Below, piece after piece: positions 24,172 through 34,911 of a stretch of 64,000 nucleotides of DNA; the first letter of the stretch is position 1, and each line of letters starts with the position of its first letter. The translations under genes were made by a program, and so were the position numbers. The notes below the pieces were generated by a model. The model ran no database searches. It saw nothing but the letters and a program-made list of their open reading frames with translations, and was not told where the DNA came from. The DNA is from Cryoendolithus antarcticus (taxonomy: Eukaryota > Ascomycota > Dothideomycetes > Cladosporiales > Cladosporiaceae): positions 186,001-250,000 of the forward strand of contig NAJO01000024.1 of NCBI GenBank assembly GCA_002077065.1. Direction: 5' to 3'.

Positions 24172-24361
24172 CGTTGTGTGTAGATGGGTGGTGTAAGGAG
24201 GTTGTGGTACTGAGAAGGTGCCACGGGCTGAACATGGTGTCGGATGGTCGGCCCGCCGAGATCCGACTCCATCAGACGACGACGAGGTGGATATCCTACA
24301 TCTCAATTGAATCTACACAACATGTGACAAATCTACTCCGAGGCAGCAGACCGCACTCAAC

Positions 24362-24772
24362 ATGCCGTCGCAAGACCCTCCCACCGCCCCCACCGCTCCA
24401 CCGTCCTCAGACGACACCCCTTCCAGCTCCGCCTCCACCACCCCAGCAGCCACCCCGCGCTTCCTCGCCCTGCAAGCCAAACACGCCGCTCTCACATCTA
24501 CTCTCGCCGATCTGCAGGCCCAACGCGCCGCTCTCGCCGCTACCACAACTCTCCCGTCCGGTCTCCCACTCCCAGTCTACGAGACACCCGAAGAGACTCT
24601 TGCAGCAGCTCTGAAGTCCTCCAACGAGGTGATCAAGGAGCACATCTCGCTGCTGCACAAGTACAATGAGATCAAGGATGTTGGGCAAGGGCTGATGGGC
24701 TTGATTGCGGATAAGAGGGGCTGCAGGGTGCTGCCTGTGATGGAGGAGTTCGGGGTCGCGGAGGGGGATTGA
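24362..24772 (+). CDS. swi5: Swi5/Sae3 family recombination mediator
   Basis: This single-exon protein has 136 residues. The first 35 are Pro/Ser/Thr-rich and disordered; a coiled-coil stretch (about 35-65) follows; the last 60 form the Swi5 domain, with LKSSNEVIKEHISLLHKYNE and IKDVGQGLMGLIADKRG, the family's most conserved part. Swi5 pairs with Sfr1 (Mei5 in yeast) to stabilise Rad51 and Dmc1 filaments in homologous recombination and, in fission yeast, mating-type switching. The ATG comes directly before the disordered segment, and the length fits ascomycete homologues. Confidence 0.9.
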   Translation: MPSQDPPTAPTAPPSSDDTPSSSASTTPAATPRFLALQAKHAALTSTLADLQAQRAALAATTTLPSGLPLPVYETPEETLAAALKSSNEVIKEHISLLHKYNEIKDVGQGLMGLIADKRGCRVLPVMEEFGVAEGD

Positions 24773-25306
24773 AGGGGACGTGATCGGTTTGGCTATCGCT
24801 GTTGAGAGGCCTTAATGTGACCTTGCTATGGAATAAACACGATGGAATGATGAAACCGTTTGAGGCGTATGAGAATCGTGCCGTCAAGCACGCTGCATGA
24901 CGACGACACACGACAACTGCTCGTAGCGACACGTCACGGTTTCGATCAGGCGACATAAGGATGCCTATGCAGACTTGTTGCAGGTATGTCTCCCAGATCA
25001 TGGTCCGAGGAGTGTCACTGACGGTTCGACGTTAGGTTGCAGCTGCACACGAGCTGCTAGTTTGCGTACAATCAGCTCGTGCTACAAGGAAGACGCTTCT
25101 TGACGCAGGATAGTATCAATTCACTATCCACTACTACAATCCTTTTGACTGTCATGTGCCTTCTCATCGCTCATGTCCCTTCCCTCAACGTAGAGATGCA
25201 AGAGATAAAGCCATTTCCAAGGTCCCATTCTCGTATGCCGTTGTAAGCTTCAATGCACTTTCCAGACTCAATCTCGCTCAATGTTGCCCGTTGTAAGGCA
25301 TGCAGC
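24773..25306. other. 3' spacer of convergent genes
   Basis: These 534 bases lie between the ends of swi5 and the minus-strand hypothetical gene. There is no coding signal. It should hold both transcript ends. Confidence 0.4.
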
Positions 25307-26016
25307 TCAAGCCCCGAAGTCAGCACTGAAGTTAGAGACATCGCTATCGTCAGCCGCGCCATCGAAGCTCGCAGCCTTGGCCCCAGCACCTCCGGCAGCC
25401 TTACCCTGCGGCGTGATCTTACCCTCAGTAAGGCCACCCGGGAGTCTGAACTTCTGAGGCGTCTCCTTCACATCAGCCGCGCCGTCAATACTAGCCACGC
25501 CCTCCACCTCCTGTCCTTCGGCATCAGTGTCGCTCTCACCCTGCTGGTACGACACTCCGGCGCTAGCGCTCTTACTGCGACGACTGTAGGTAGGGCGAGG
25601 CTCTAGCTTGGCTTTCTTGAGGGTCTTTTGATCGGGCTCTGAGTCGTCGGACATGGGCTCCTCGTCTTCCTCGCTTATAGCCTGTGCACGAGAGCGCTTG
25701 GCACTGCTGGTAGGGGTCTTGGCCTGGGCTGGACGCTTCGGGGTGGCCTTGGCTGGCGTAGCTGCGGTCTTCTTGAGTGATTTGACGTGCTCGCTGATGG
25801 CGCGGGCGGTTGGGACGTAGGAGTCGACACCAGCTGGGTGGGATGTCAGCTAATGGTACAATTGGAGAGTGACTAAAGTGAAAGGTACGTACCATACTTG
25901 GTCTTCCAGGCCTTCGCAATCTCGTCACAGCCCCCTAGATTCAGCTGATCGATCAGCAGGACCAGCAAGCGCTGATCGCGCTCGGCGTTCCAGACCGACA
26001 GCTTGGGGTTGCTGAT
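25307..26016 (-). CDS. Small basic protein with an N-terminal helical (HTH-like) domain; start codon not found
   Basis: Two exons, about 26016-25893 and 25833-25307, splice in phase 1 (GTACGT donor, CCCAG acceptor) to about 216 residues. The first 60 form a helical domain (WNAERDQRLLVLLIDQL, then AKAWKTKYG and RAISEHVKSLKK) like a Myb/SANT or winged fold. The rest is Lys/Ala/Pro/Ser-rich, acidic in patches and disordered, ending near SNFSADFGA. I recognise no named family; the plan (helical domain then basic AKP-rich tail) suggests a nuclear DNA- or chromatin-binding protein. The frame stays open for about 80 codons upstream without any ATG. The position where an ATG would be expected, by comparison with the next gene, is ATC at 26016-26014. 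Either an upstream exon, a non-AUG start or a base error is involved. Confidence 0.55.
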
Positions 26017-26706
26017 TTTGCTTGTTGATGTGTGAGAATAGAGGGAATAGGGTAGAGTGTGCGAGGGCGGATGAAGCTGAGTGAAGTCGAGTGAGGAAAA
26101 TGTTGTTTGCAAGTCTGGCTGAGCAAGTGGGGTTGTTGCCTGAAGGGGAGGTGAAGTCGCGGTGGCAACGGAGGCGAGAGTTAGGTGAGGGAGACAGCAA
26201 CGAGCACCCAGCGAACGGCTTTCACATGTCAGAGACAGGCTATCAACTTGGACATCATCACTTGGGAATCAATAGGCGACCCGTGGATCTCATCGAGACT
26301 TGTGGGCAACACATCACACACTCTTGGTCGCTCTTGCCTCTCCTGAGATGCACATATGGGTGAAGGGTTGGATGTGAGAGATCACAGCGCGTTCCTCCTG
26401 CGACCACTCTACGCGAGTACGAGTGACTCACGCGAACCCATGTGCATACTGCAGGACACGCTGTGCGATCATCGGTCGCGAGAGGCTGAGCGGCAGGTCT
26501 ATACGTTGCTCACGAAAGGTTTGAGCACACGCAGCAGATAGATCATCATTCATATCACGTCTCGTAACTTGAGTCGCCTGAACGACTCTGCCACAATCTG
26601 TGTCACCCAGTACTGTACTGTCGTGGACCCTCGGCGGTGCACCACTCGCTCTCACCTTGCCCATCACGAGCAAGTCGCGCATCCATCACGCCTGTCCCAC
26701 GTTTGC
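26017..26706. other. Spacer between the two small basic-protein genes
   Basis: These 690 bases hold the pyrimidine-rich leader and promoter of the left gene and the 3' flank of the right one, both on the minus strand. The minus frame feeding into the left gene stays open to about 26270 but has no ATG. Nothing else is recognised. Confidence 0.35.
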
Positions 26707-27326
26707 TCACGCCCCAAATCCACCCTCGTGCCCCATGCCCACCCCAAAGTCATACCCATTCTCCAACCCCATCCCATTCTCCTCCATCCCCTGCATCCCA
26801 GAACTCCCGTCAAACCCATTGGTCGGCTGATCAGCGAAGAAGTCAATATCTCCGAGTGCCTCAGCCTTGATTCCATTGCCCTTCTTGCCAGCAGACTTCG
26901 TAGGCGTCTTAGTCACGCGGCCATTGGTAACACCTACTCGTAGTCAGTCAGACTACATCGATTCGATCATGCAGTAGAGGAAGACGTACCGTCCAGCCCG
27001 AGGCCTGTCTTTTTTGCGGGTGCCTTTTTCGGAGTGCCTCTGGCCGGCGTCACCTCGCCGCGCTTGCCGCTCGAGACATCCTCCTTCAAGACTGCGGCGT
27101 CTTTCTTGATCGTGCGGAGACGGTTTTCGAGCGTGTCGTAGGTTGTGCCGAAGAGGGTGGCGATCTGGCGAAGGTCGAGCTAGGATGAGAAATTTAGTGA
27201 TGGGAGATGGGAAAGCAGTTGGGGGAGTGAGAGAGGTCTGACCTTGATGCCTGATGCATAGATGGCAGCGATAAGACGCTTCCAGGCGTCAACGCTGTCC
27301 CAGTCGATTTTGCCTTGCGCTGGCAT
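26707..27326 (-). CDS. Small basic protein with an N-terminal helical domain, similar in plan to its neighbour
   Basis: Three exons, 27326-27243, 27179-26990 and 26933-26707, splice in phase to 166 residues. Residues 1-60 form a helical domain: DWDSVDAWKRLIAAIYASGIK, then IATLFGTTYDTLENRLRTIKK, with the look of a helix-turn-helix. A Lys/Ala/Pro/Thr-rich basic stretch (PKKAPAKKTG, TPTKSAGKKG) follows, then an acidic Gly/Met/Asn-rich end finishing in GGFGA. The ATG sits after a CT-rich leader. No named family is recognised; a nuclear nucleic-acid-binding role is inferred from composition. The similar layout and matching -FGA end of the left neighbour suggest an old tandem duplication. Confidence 0.65.
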
Positions 27327-27928
27327 GATTGTGGTTGAATGAGAGAAATATGAATGAGAGGTGAGATGACTTGGGATAAGTGTGTGTGGCAGAGATGTTG
27401 TGTCGTGGTGAGGCAGTGCAAGATTGTGAAGAGTGTGTGGGAATGTGTGAGCCAGAAGAGAAGTAGGGAGGAAGGAGCGGTGGAGACCAATGGAATTGAG
27501 ACAGATCATGTGAAAGTGATGAAATGCACATGTTGCCCGAAGCAACAGGCAGCATGTGATACTTACACGGGAGTGAGCAGTGAGCCGAGAGACGCGACCA
27601 GTGAAGTGATGCAACCACTTTGCCATCACTCGACGCGTTGCGTGCGATGCATTGATGTTACACAGATGAGCTGGAGTGCCAAATTTTGCGTGGGATGTCT
27701 GGAGAAATGTGACAGATCGCGTGAACAAGCTCAATAGCGTTGATACCGCTTCTCCGCATCAGGAAGACCTCTGATCGATCAGGACTAAACGCAGATCATG
27801 GCGTTGCTGTGCCTGATATATGCCTTTGTGCGCGTAGGCTGAGCTGTACCTGCAGCAGATCAGCCCGCGATCCGTCGCTGAAGCGAAGTTCGGCATACCC
27901 AACTCGACAGCATCTCACGGCTCTCCCA
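27327..27928. other. Promoter region upstream of the small basic-protein gene
   Basis: A 602-base region with no supported gene. It contains the promoter of the minus-strand gene at its left end and the rbg1 3' flank at its right end. The left part is strongly GT/GA-rich on the plus strand, that is, a CA/CT-rich leader on the transcribed strand. Confidence 0.4.
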
Positions 27929-29399
27929 TCACTTCGCCGCCAACCCGCTCTTCGTCCCAACAACGCTTACAACATCTTCATCACAAACCGGATGCCCTAA
28001 CCCCACTCTTTGCGGCACATGCCTCGCACTCGCGCCCCACACCAACGCATACTTGAAGCTCTCCTTCAAAGTCCGATGGATAGCATCACACACGTCCTCA
28101 ATACTGCTGTCTTGCCTCACGATCAATGCCTCCGAGAAGTCGGGATCGATGCCTTTGCGTTTCGTGTATATTCGCATGAGGCGGAGCTCTTGCCAACAGC
28201 GCTCGACAACGTCTTGGATTCCGAGATCAAGCTCGCAGGACATGACGGCTGTGTTGGGTTCGCGGGCGAGGGTATTGAGATGCTCGAGGGAGATGGAGTC
28301 GATTTTGTTGTAGACGTAAAGGCATTTGATGTAGGTGCGGTGCTCCTTCATGATCACGTCGATGAACTGGTCAACGGTTGCTGGATGCTATCAGTCTATT
28401 GCTCAGTAGTATGTCATCCGCCAGTCATCGCAGAGGCGACTGATCGAATGCGAAATTGACGAACCGTTCTCATCTCGCACCAACACCTCGCAGTTCAAGA
28501 TTCGGTAGTCACGCAAGATGTTGTACAGCATCTTCTCATCCAGTCCTTTCGGAGGTGCTGAGAAGGTGATCTTCATGCCACCGGCTTTCTTCTGCTTCAA
28601 GTAGATATTGGGTGGTTCCTGGTTCAAACGAATGCCTACGGCCTCAAGCTCTGCCTCCAGCAGTGCTCTCTGCTCGGCTCGTTTCGTAGCGTCCAGAATC
28701 ATGATAATCATGTCGCTTGTCTAGTGAAGTCAGTATCAGAGACGGTGTTGACCATCGGAATTGGACGACGGACCTTCGCCGCCGAGATGACTTGCCGACC
28801 TCGTCCCTTTCCCTCTGAAGCACCTTCAATGATACCAGGAAGATCGAGGATTTGGATCTCGGCGCCGCCATACTCCAGTACGCCGGGGATGGCTGTGAGG
28901 GTTGTGAAGGAGTACGCTGCGATTTCGGACTTCGTCTTGGTGATCTTCGAAAGAAACGTGGATTTGCCAACGGAAGGAAAGCCGACAAGCGCTATTCGCG
29001 CATCTCCTGACTTTGAGACATCGAAGCCAGTGCCAGCTGCTGCACCTGCCCCTGGTCCAGGTTCGAGGAGTTGTGCTCGATATCGAGCAAGTTTGCTAAG
29101 GAAACGTTAGTCAAAGTCACCGATTGCTCGAGTTCAAGAGCGATGCGCACCCTTTCAGTAAGCCAAGATGGTACTCTACGCATTGTCAGCACGATCCTGC
29201 GACAGACATCTGTGTAAAGTACCAGTTGCTTTGTTCTCTACGAGAGGTCAGTCGGGTCCGAAGATCATGGAACGATCGCTTTACTCTGCGTCCTTCGCAT
29301 CTCCTCCTCAATCCTGGACCTATGTCAGCAGACGCTTGGAAAACGATGCACTGTACGTGAGCAGTCGTACTCCTTGATCTTGTCCGTGATGTTGACCAT
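27929..29399 (-). CDS. rbg1: Developmentally regulated GTP-binding protein 1 (Drg1/Rbg1)
   Basis: Seven exons join without a phase break: 29399-29371, 29313-29285, 29237-29223, 29175-29151, 29095-28774, 28720-28465 and 28380-27929, giving 375 residues (yeast Rbg1 has 369). The four leading exons are 29, 29, 15 and 25 bases and together rebuild the conserved start [20 protein letters not shown] then [20 protein letters not shown]. The GTPase core shows the P-loop GFPSVGKST (71-79), switch II DLPGI and base-binding YNKIDSI; the C-terminus is a TGS domain. Family knowledge: with Tma46/Dfrp1 it binds translating ribosomes and relieves stalls. It is one of the most conserved proteins in the window, which makes the exon calls reliable. 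Confidence 0.93.
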
Positions 29400-29764
29400 G
29401 ATGGCGGATCAGAGAATGACTCGGAGACGTTTCGTAATACCGGACTGGCTCTCAGCAAGGCTCAGAGCCGATTTCAACTTCTTTGGCTGTCGTGATAGTC
29501 GCCGAGGTGTGTTGCAATTTCCGGAGAGAGAGGATGAGAGAGGCGTGAGAGGTTCATGCACCTTTCTGCGAACCATCGAATATCGCGCTAGTCCCAGTTG
29601 GGACGATTCGAGAAAGTGAAGTCGAAGTCACTATGAGAGCCGTGACCTCGCAATTACCTCACTACAACGCTGCGTCGCCTCGTCGATTTCACTAGCGACG
29701 TCAAGATGCAGAGTATGCATCAATTGGCGACAGATAACGCTCTAGCTCCTTCATAACGCTGGAC
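29400..29764. other. Divergent promoter of rbg1 and the P5B ATPase gene
   Basis: These 365 bases lie between two divergently transcribed genes. No coding frame is supported. The region should hold both promoters; no distinctive motif was recognised. Confidence 0.4.
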
Positions 29765-32700
29765 ATGTCTTCAGTCGGGCGGCCAAGTCATGACTACCGT
29801 CGACCCTCGCAAGAGAGTCGGCGGAGCATGTATCGACGATCCTCGAACTTCAGCGAGTGGGTTGATCTGAACATGTGCGCCGCAATAGTACATGGCTGAT
29901 CAAGACTGAACAGGTCGGGAGCGAGCTTCGTCAACGATGTCGAGATGGCGCAGGACGAGGTATGATCACTCTCTCCATACGTCCGCAACGTCCTGTGCGC
30001 CTATACACGGGACCGCGACCAGCAAGACGCGACACGCAGTGTTGTTGAGAGACATAGCCTAATCTGGGCAGTCTCTCACGGACGCAATGTCTCAGCAGTT
30101 CGCTTGCGCAGCTTGCACTACCTGAGCACTGAAGGGGTCACACAGAGATCGAAATCCAGGACACGAGGAGATGCTAACATCGTGTAGATGTTTAGTGGGC
30201 CGATGTCAGAGAGCGTTCCAACCGGAACGAGTGCGTTCGCCCACAGACGAGGTCGATCCGATTCCAACGCAAGCTTCGCCTACTTCGAGGACGAGAGGGA
30301 TTACGACTCGGAGGAAGAATGGCCGGAAGAAGAGGCTGTCATTGACGAGCAGGACGAGCTTGAACGGCAGGAATTACACCCCGACGACATATTCGAAGAC
30401 AATGACAATAGTACAGAGGTAGACTCGGAGGAAGCCAGCCAACGGCCGACTAGGAGTCGGCAGTCATCTGGAGCATCCAAAACGTCACGACGATCGAGAT
30501 CATCAGGTCGATCAAGGAAGAGTCGACCATCGTTAGAGAGCCCTCTGTTACGGCACCACTCCGCAAGTTCAGACGTGAGTGGATACAGACATGATGGACG
30601 AGTCAGTCAGAAAATCTACATACATACCGAGGACTTGACGATCGTCGTCGCAGGATTCAAAAGCTCGCTGATCGGTTTCGCAGTCTACGTCTGTGTTTGT
30701 GTGCTGACTGCTGGACTCGGCTACCTCATTTTTCGCTGGCTGCCAAAATGGTACGTGCGGATAGTTGGTCGTTCGACGCCTCTGGCCAAGTGCGACTGGG
30801 TAGTGGTCGAGAATCAATGGGGCGAGATGGTCATACAGGATGTCAAGAAGGTAGAGTTCGGTCAAGCGGTCTCGACGGTATTCTCCACAGGTGCCAAAGG
30901 CAAGCTCCAGGAATTCGATGAGTACGATGATCCAATCATGGATGAGCTTTGCATACTGGACTACCGATATATTCGATTCTGCTTCCACCCTGTAAAGGAC
31001 AAGTTCATGCCGGGCAACTCCTGGCAGGATTCGGCGTGGACGGACACGACTGCCGTACGATCTGGCATCGACAGTGACGAGCAAGAGATCAGACAGCGCA
31101 TCTTCGGTGGCAATGTCATCGACATTGAGCAGAAGACTACAGGTCAGCTATTGATGGACGAGGCGTTCCATCCGTTCTACGTGTTCCAGATTGCCAGCTT
31201 ATTCTTGTGGTCTGTGGACGAGTATTACTACTACGCTGCTTGCATTTTCGTCATTTCGCTCGTTAGCATTACAACAACTCTGGTCGAGACGAAGGCGACC
31301 ATGAAGCGATTGCGCGAGATATCTCGCTTCGAGTGTGACATTCGTGTGCTGCGCAGCGGCTTCTGGCGATATGTCGACTCGGGCGAGCTGGTACCGGGTG
31401 ATGTGTATGAGATCACGGATCCGAACCTTGGTCAGTTTCCTTGTGACAGCCTGCTGCTGTCTGGAGACGCCATCGTCAACGAGAGCATGTTGACTGGCGA
31501 GTCTGTACCTGTGTCCAAATCGCCTATCACGGACGAGACGCTCGAATTACTGGACCTAGCGGCTCTGAATATCCATCCTGAGGTAGCAAAACATATGCTC
31601 TTCAGCGGCACGAAGATCGTGCGAGCTCGACGTCCGCAAGACGACAAGAATGACGAGGCCGCAGCTCTCGCACTCGTTGTACGGACTGGCTTCAATACTA
31701 CCAAAGGCGCTCTGGTGCGATCCATGCTCTTTCCGAAGCCATCGGGCTTCAAGTTCTACCGTGACTCCTTCCGATACATCTCGGTCATGGCAGGGATTGC
31801 GGGCATTGGCTTCATCGCATCGTTCGTCAATTTCATTCGGCTCGGGCTGGCATGGCACTTGATCGTGGTCCGCGCACTTGATTTGATCACGATAGTAGTG
31901 CCGCCCGCACTGCCTGCCACGCTCACCATCGGAACGAACTTCGCACTCTCACGGCTAAAGAAGAAGCAAATCTTTTGCATTAGCCCACAGCGGGTCAACG
32001 TGGGTGGCAAGATCGACGTCATGTGCTTCGATAAGACTGGGACTCTCACAGAGGAAGGACTCGATGTACTCGGTGTGCGCGTCGTGCAGCGGCCTCTGAA
32101 CAGGTTCGGCGAGATGTCAAGCGACACGAACAGCTTACTACCAGGGTCGTCTATAGATCGGGATCCGACCGTGGACTACAACGCGAACAAAGCCATCCTG
32201 TACACGATGGCAACATGCCACTCACTGCGGATCGTCGACGGAGAGTTCATAGGCGATCCTCTTGATCTAAAGATGTTCGAGTACACTGGCTGGCAGTACG
32301 AGGAGGGCTCCGAGAGAACTGCCGCTCCTGGCGAGGACGAAGAAGATACTTCTCTTTCGCCTTCTGTGGCACGACCACCGCCAGGCATGGAGTTTGATCT
32401 TGACGAAGAGCGTGATTCACCGAATAGCCGTCGCGCAATTGAACTTGGTGTGCTGAAGCAATTCGAATTTGTCGCTCAGCTCCGAAGGGCATCTGTCATC
32501 GTGCGACAGTTCGGAGACAAGAGTGGCGATGTGTACGTCAAGGGTGCACCAGAAGCGATGAAGGACATTTGCAGACCTGAGAGCTTTCCTCCAGATTACG
32601 AGGATCTCCTTGCGCACTACACGCATCGCGGCTTCCGTGTCATAGCATGTGCGACGAAGCACATCTTTAAGTTGAATTGGCTCAAGATGCAGAAGATGAA

Positions 32701-34123
32701 GCGAGATGAGGCAGAGTCAAATCTGGAATTCGTCGGCTTCATCATCTTCGAAAACAAGCTCAAAGATACAACAGCATGTATTATCGAAGAGCTGAAGGAA
32801 GCGAACCTTCGGACAGTCATGTGCACCGGCGACAATATCCTCACAGCCATCAGCGTCGCTCGTGAGTCAGGTGTCATTGATCCTACGGCCCACTGTTTTG
32901 TGCCTCACTTCGCAGAAGGTAACGCGCAGACTCCACTTGCAAGACTCGTCTGGGAAAGTGTCAACAATCCGGTCTATCAACTCGATGAGAACACGCTAAA
33001 GCCGCTTCCTCCACCTCCAGACCATGACTCTTCTCTTCCGTATGACGTCTCGAACCTGCGGAATTACTCAGCAGCGATCTCCGGCGACGTTTTTCGGTGG
33101 ATGGTCGACTTCGCCTCTGAGAAGGTCATGCGCGAAATGCTGGTCATCGGACAAGTCTTTGCGCGCATGTCGCCAGACGAGAAAGCGGAGATGATCGAGA
33201 AGCTACAAAGCATCGGCTACTGCGCCGGATTCTGCGGCGATGGCGCGAACGATTGCGGCGCTCTCAAAGCTGCAGATGTAGGCATCTCCCTCTCCGAAGC
33301 CGAAGCCTCGGTCGCAGCGCCGTTCACAAGCCGCGTCTTCGACATCAGCTGCGTGCCCGAAGTGATCCGCGAAGGCCGCGCCGCACTCGTGACCAGCTTC
33401 AGCTGCTTCAAGTACATGTCGCTGTACTCCGCCATCCAATTCACGTCTGTCAGCTTCTTGTACGCCTCGGCTAGTAATCTGGGCGACTTCCAGTTCCTGT
33501 ACATCGACCTGCTACTCATCTTGCCCATAGCGATCTTCATGGGCTGGACCGGACCTTATCCTGAACTGGCGAAGAAACGACCCACAGCCTCGTTGGTCTC
33601 GCGCAAGATCCTTACGCCTCTACTAGGCCAGATAGCGATCTGCATCCTTACACAAGCCATTGCCTGGGTAGTAGTGCGCCAACAGCCTTGGTACAAGCCA
33701 CCAGTCCTCGACAAAGAGCACTCCAACTCCAACAACAGCGAGAACTCGACCCTCTTCCTCCTCTCTTGCTACCAATACATCCTCTCGGCTGTCGTTCTAA
33801 GCGTTGGCCCACCATTCCGCGAGAGCATGGCACGCAATCTCCCTTTCGTCGCCACAATGATGGTAGCACTTGGAATCAGCTCGTACATGCTATTCGACCC
33901 AGCGCCCTGGCTGTACGAATTGATGGAGCTTACGTGGATGAGCGAGTATTTCAGGATCTTTATCTTGGTTCTCGCGACGGGAGCGTTCGCATGCTCTTAC
34001 CTATCCGAGAAACTGTTATTTCCGCGACTCGCAGGCGTAGTAGGACGCTTGAAATTGAAGCTTAGTGGCAAGCAGAAGGTGCGAAAAGAATATAAGGTTA
34101 TATTGGAGGGCATGAGGACATGA
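29765..34123 (+). CDS. ypk9: P5B-type cation/polyamine-transporting ATPase (Ypk9/ATP13A2 family)
   Basis: The core is one long exon (30188-34123); two short exons (29765-29856, 29914-29959) in phase give an ATG and a basic Ser/Arg-rich start, for 1357 residues in all. The cytosolic N-terminus is disordered, acidic then Arg/Ser-rich. A reentrant P5B N-terminal hydrophobic segment follows, then the P-type ATPase parts in order: TGES actuator (about 480), PPALP in helix 4 (about 617, the P5B signature; P5A has PPELP), DKTGTLT phosphorylation site (about 660) and GDGANDCGALKAADVGISL hinge (about 1062), then the last six helices. Members sit in vacuole or lysosome membranes; human ATP13A2 exports polyamines and yeast Ypk9 protects against heavy metals. 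The first two exons are inferred from phase and composition. Translation could instead begin at 30188. Confidence 0.92.
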
Positions 34124-34911
34124 GATCATGATGTATAGACCAACTTAGATGTACAACATCCGCATTTTCTCACATTGGTTTGCCTTGCTCGTGGTCATGT
34201 CGATCAAACCACTAAAGTGACCAACGAGAGTACCCCGTCGTTGACAGACACAATGACTCTAGTCTTAGATTTCCACAGTCCTGGGCACTCCATCGTTGGC
34301 GTCAATGTGATACGCTTCTCTAAGCCCTCAGCATTTCAGGAGTTGTGCATGGTCTGGAGTGCTCATGTCGAGTCGGCTGCAGTAGTCAAGCAATATGCTA
34401 CTACGTCCTTGAAACACCATGTTGATGTGATGGAATTCTGCGTCGCCTTTCTTGGAAGGGATCGATATCTGTAAACCGCTTCCATTCTTCTGCCTCTCAA
34501 GGACATACTGGTAAGGCTTTTCACTGCCGCAGATAAGAATACATCAGCACCACCAACACTGGAATAACCTAGAGAAGTACAATTGCATGAACCAACGACA
34601 CTTCGAAAAGGCTGACCTAGCAAAGGCTGACAACATATTGGGAACAGCAGAGTCAATGCATCTCAATAACAATACTCGAATATACGCTATGGCTAAACCC
34701 AAGGAGACCAAGCCTAGTGCGTTCCATCCAACATGGTATCTCCATCTGATCGGTGGACTACTGAGTCGACGTGTCGCCCAGTCAGCCCGATCCAAACGCC
34801 CAACCCGCTGACACACTCCACGCTTCCTTCCCGTTGCCTATACTGCCCAAGTTCCCGTCATCCCTCCGTCGTATCTCGTACACCGTGATGTCCTCAAAGT
34901 GCCTTTATCTG
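34124..34911. other. Spacer of convergent genes, nothing recognised
   Basis: These 788 bases separate the ends of the P5B ATPase and RFX genes. A 74-codon plus-strand frame at 34587-34811 has an ATG but no family resemblance and is probably chance. It should hold two 3' untranslated regions. Confidence 0.45.

Noticed and set aside
23835..24614. 259-codon plus-strand open frame over the Ytp1-like gene and swi5 promoter
   Set aside because: Gly/Arg/Pro-rich shadow. Its right part is swi5 read in another frame.
34587..34811. 74-codon ATG frame between the P5B ATPase and RFX genes
   Set aside because: No homology feel, and it lies in a convergent 3' space; chance is the simpler reading.
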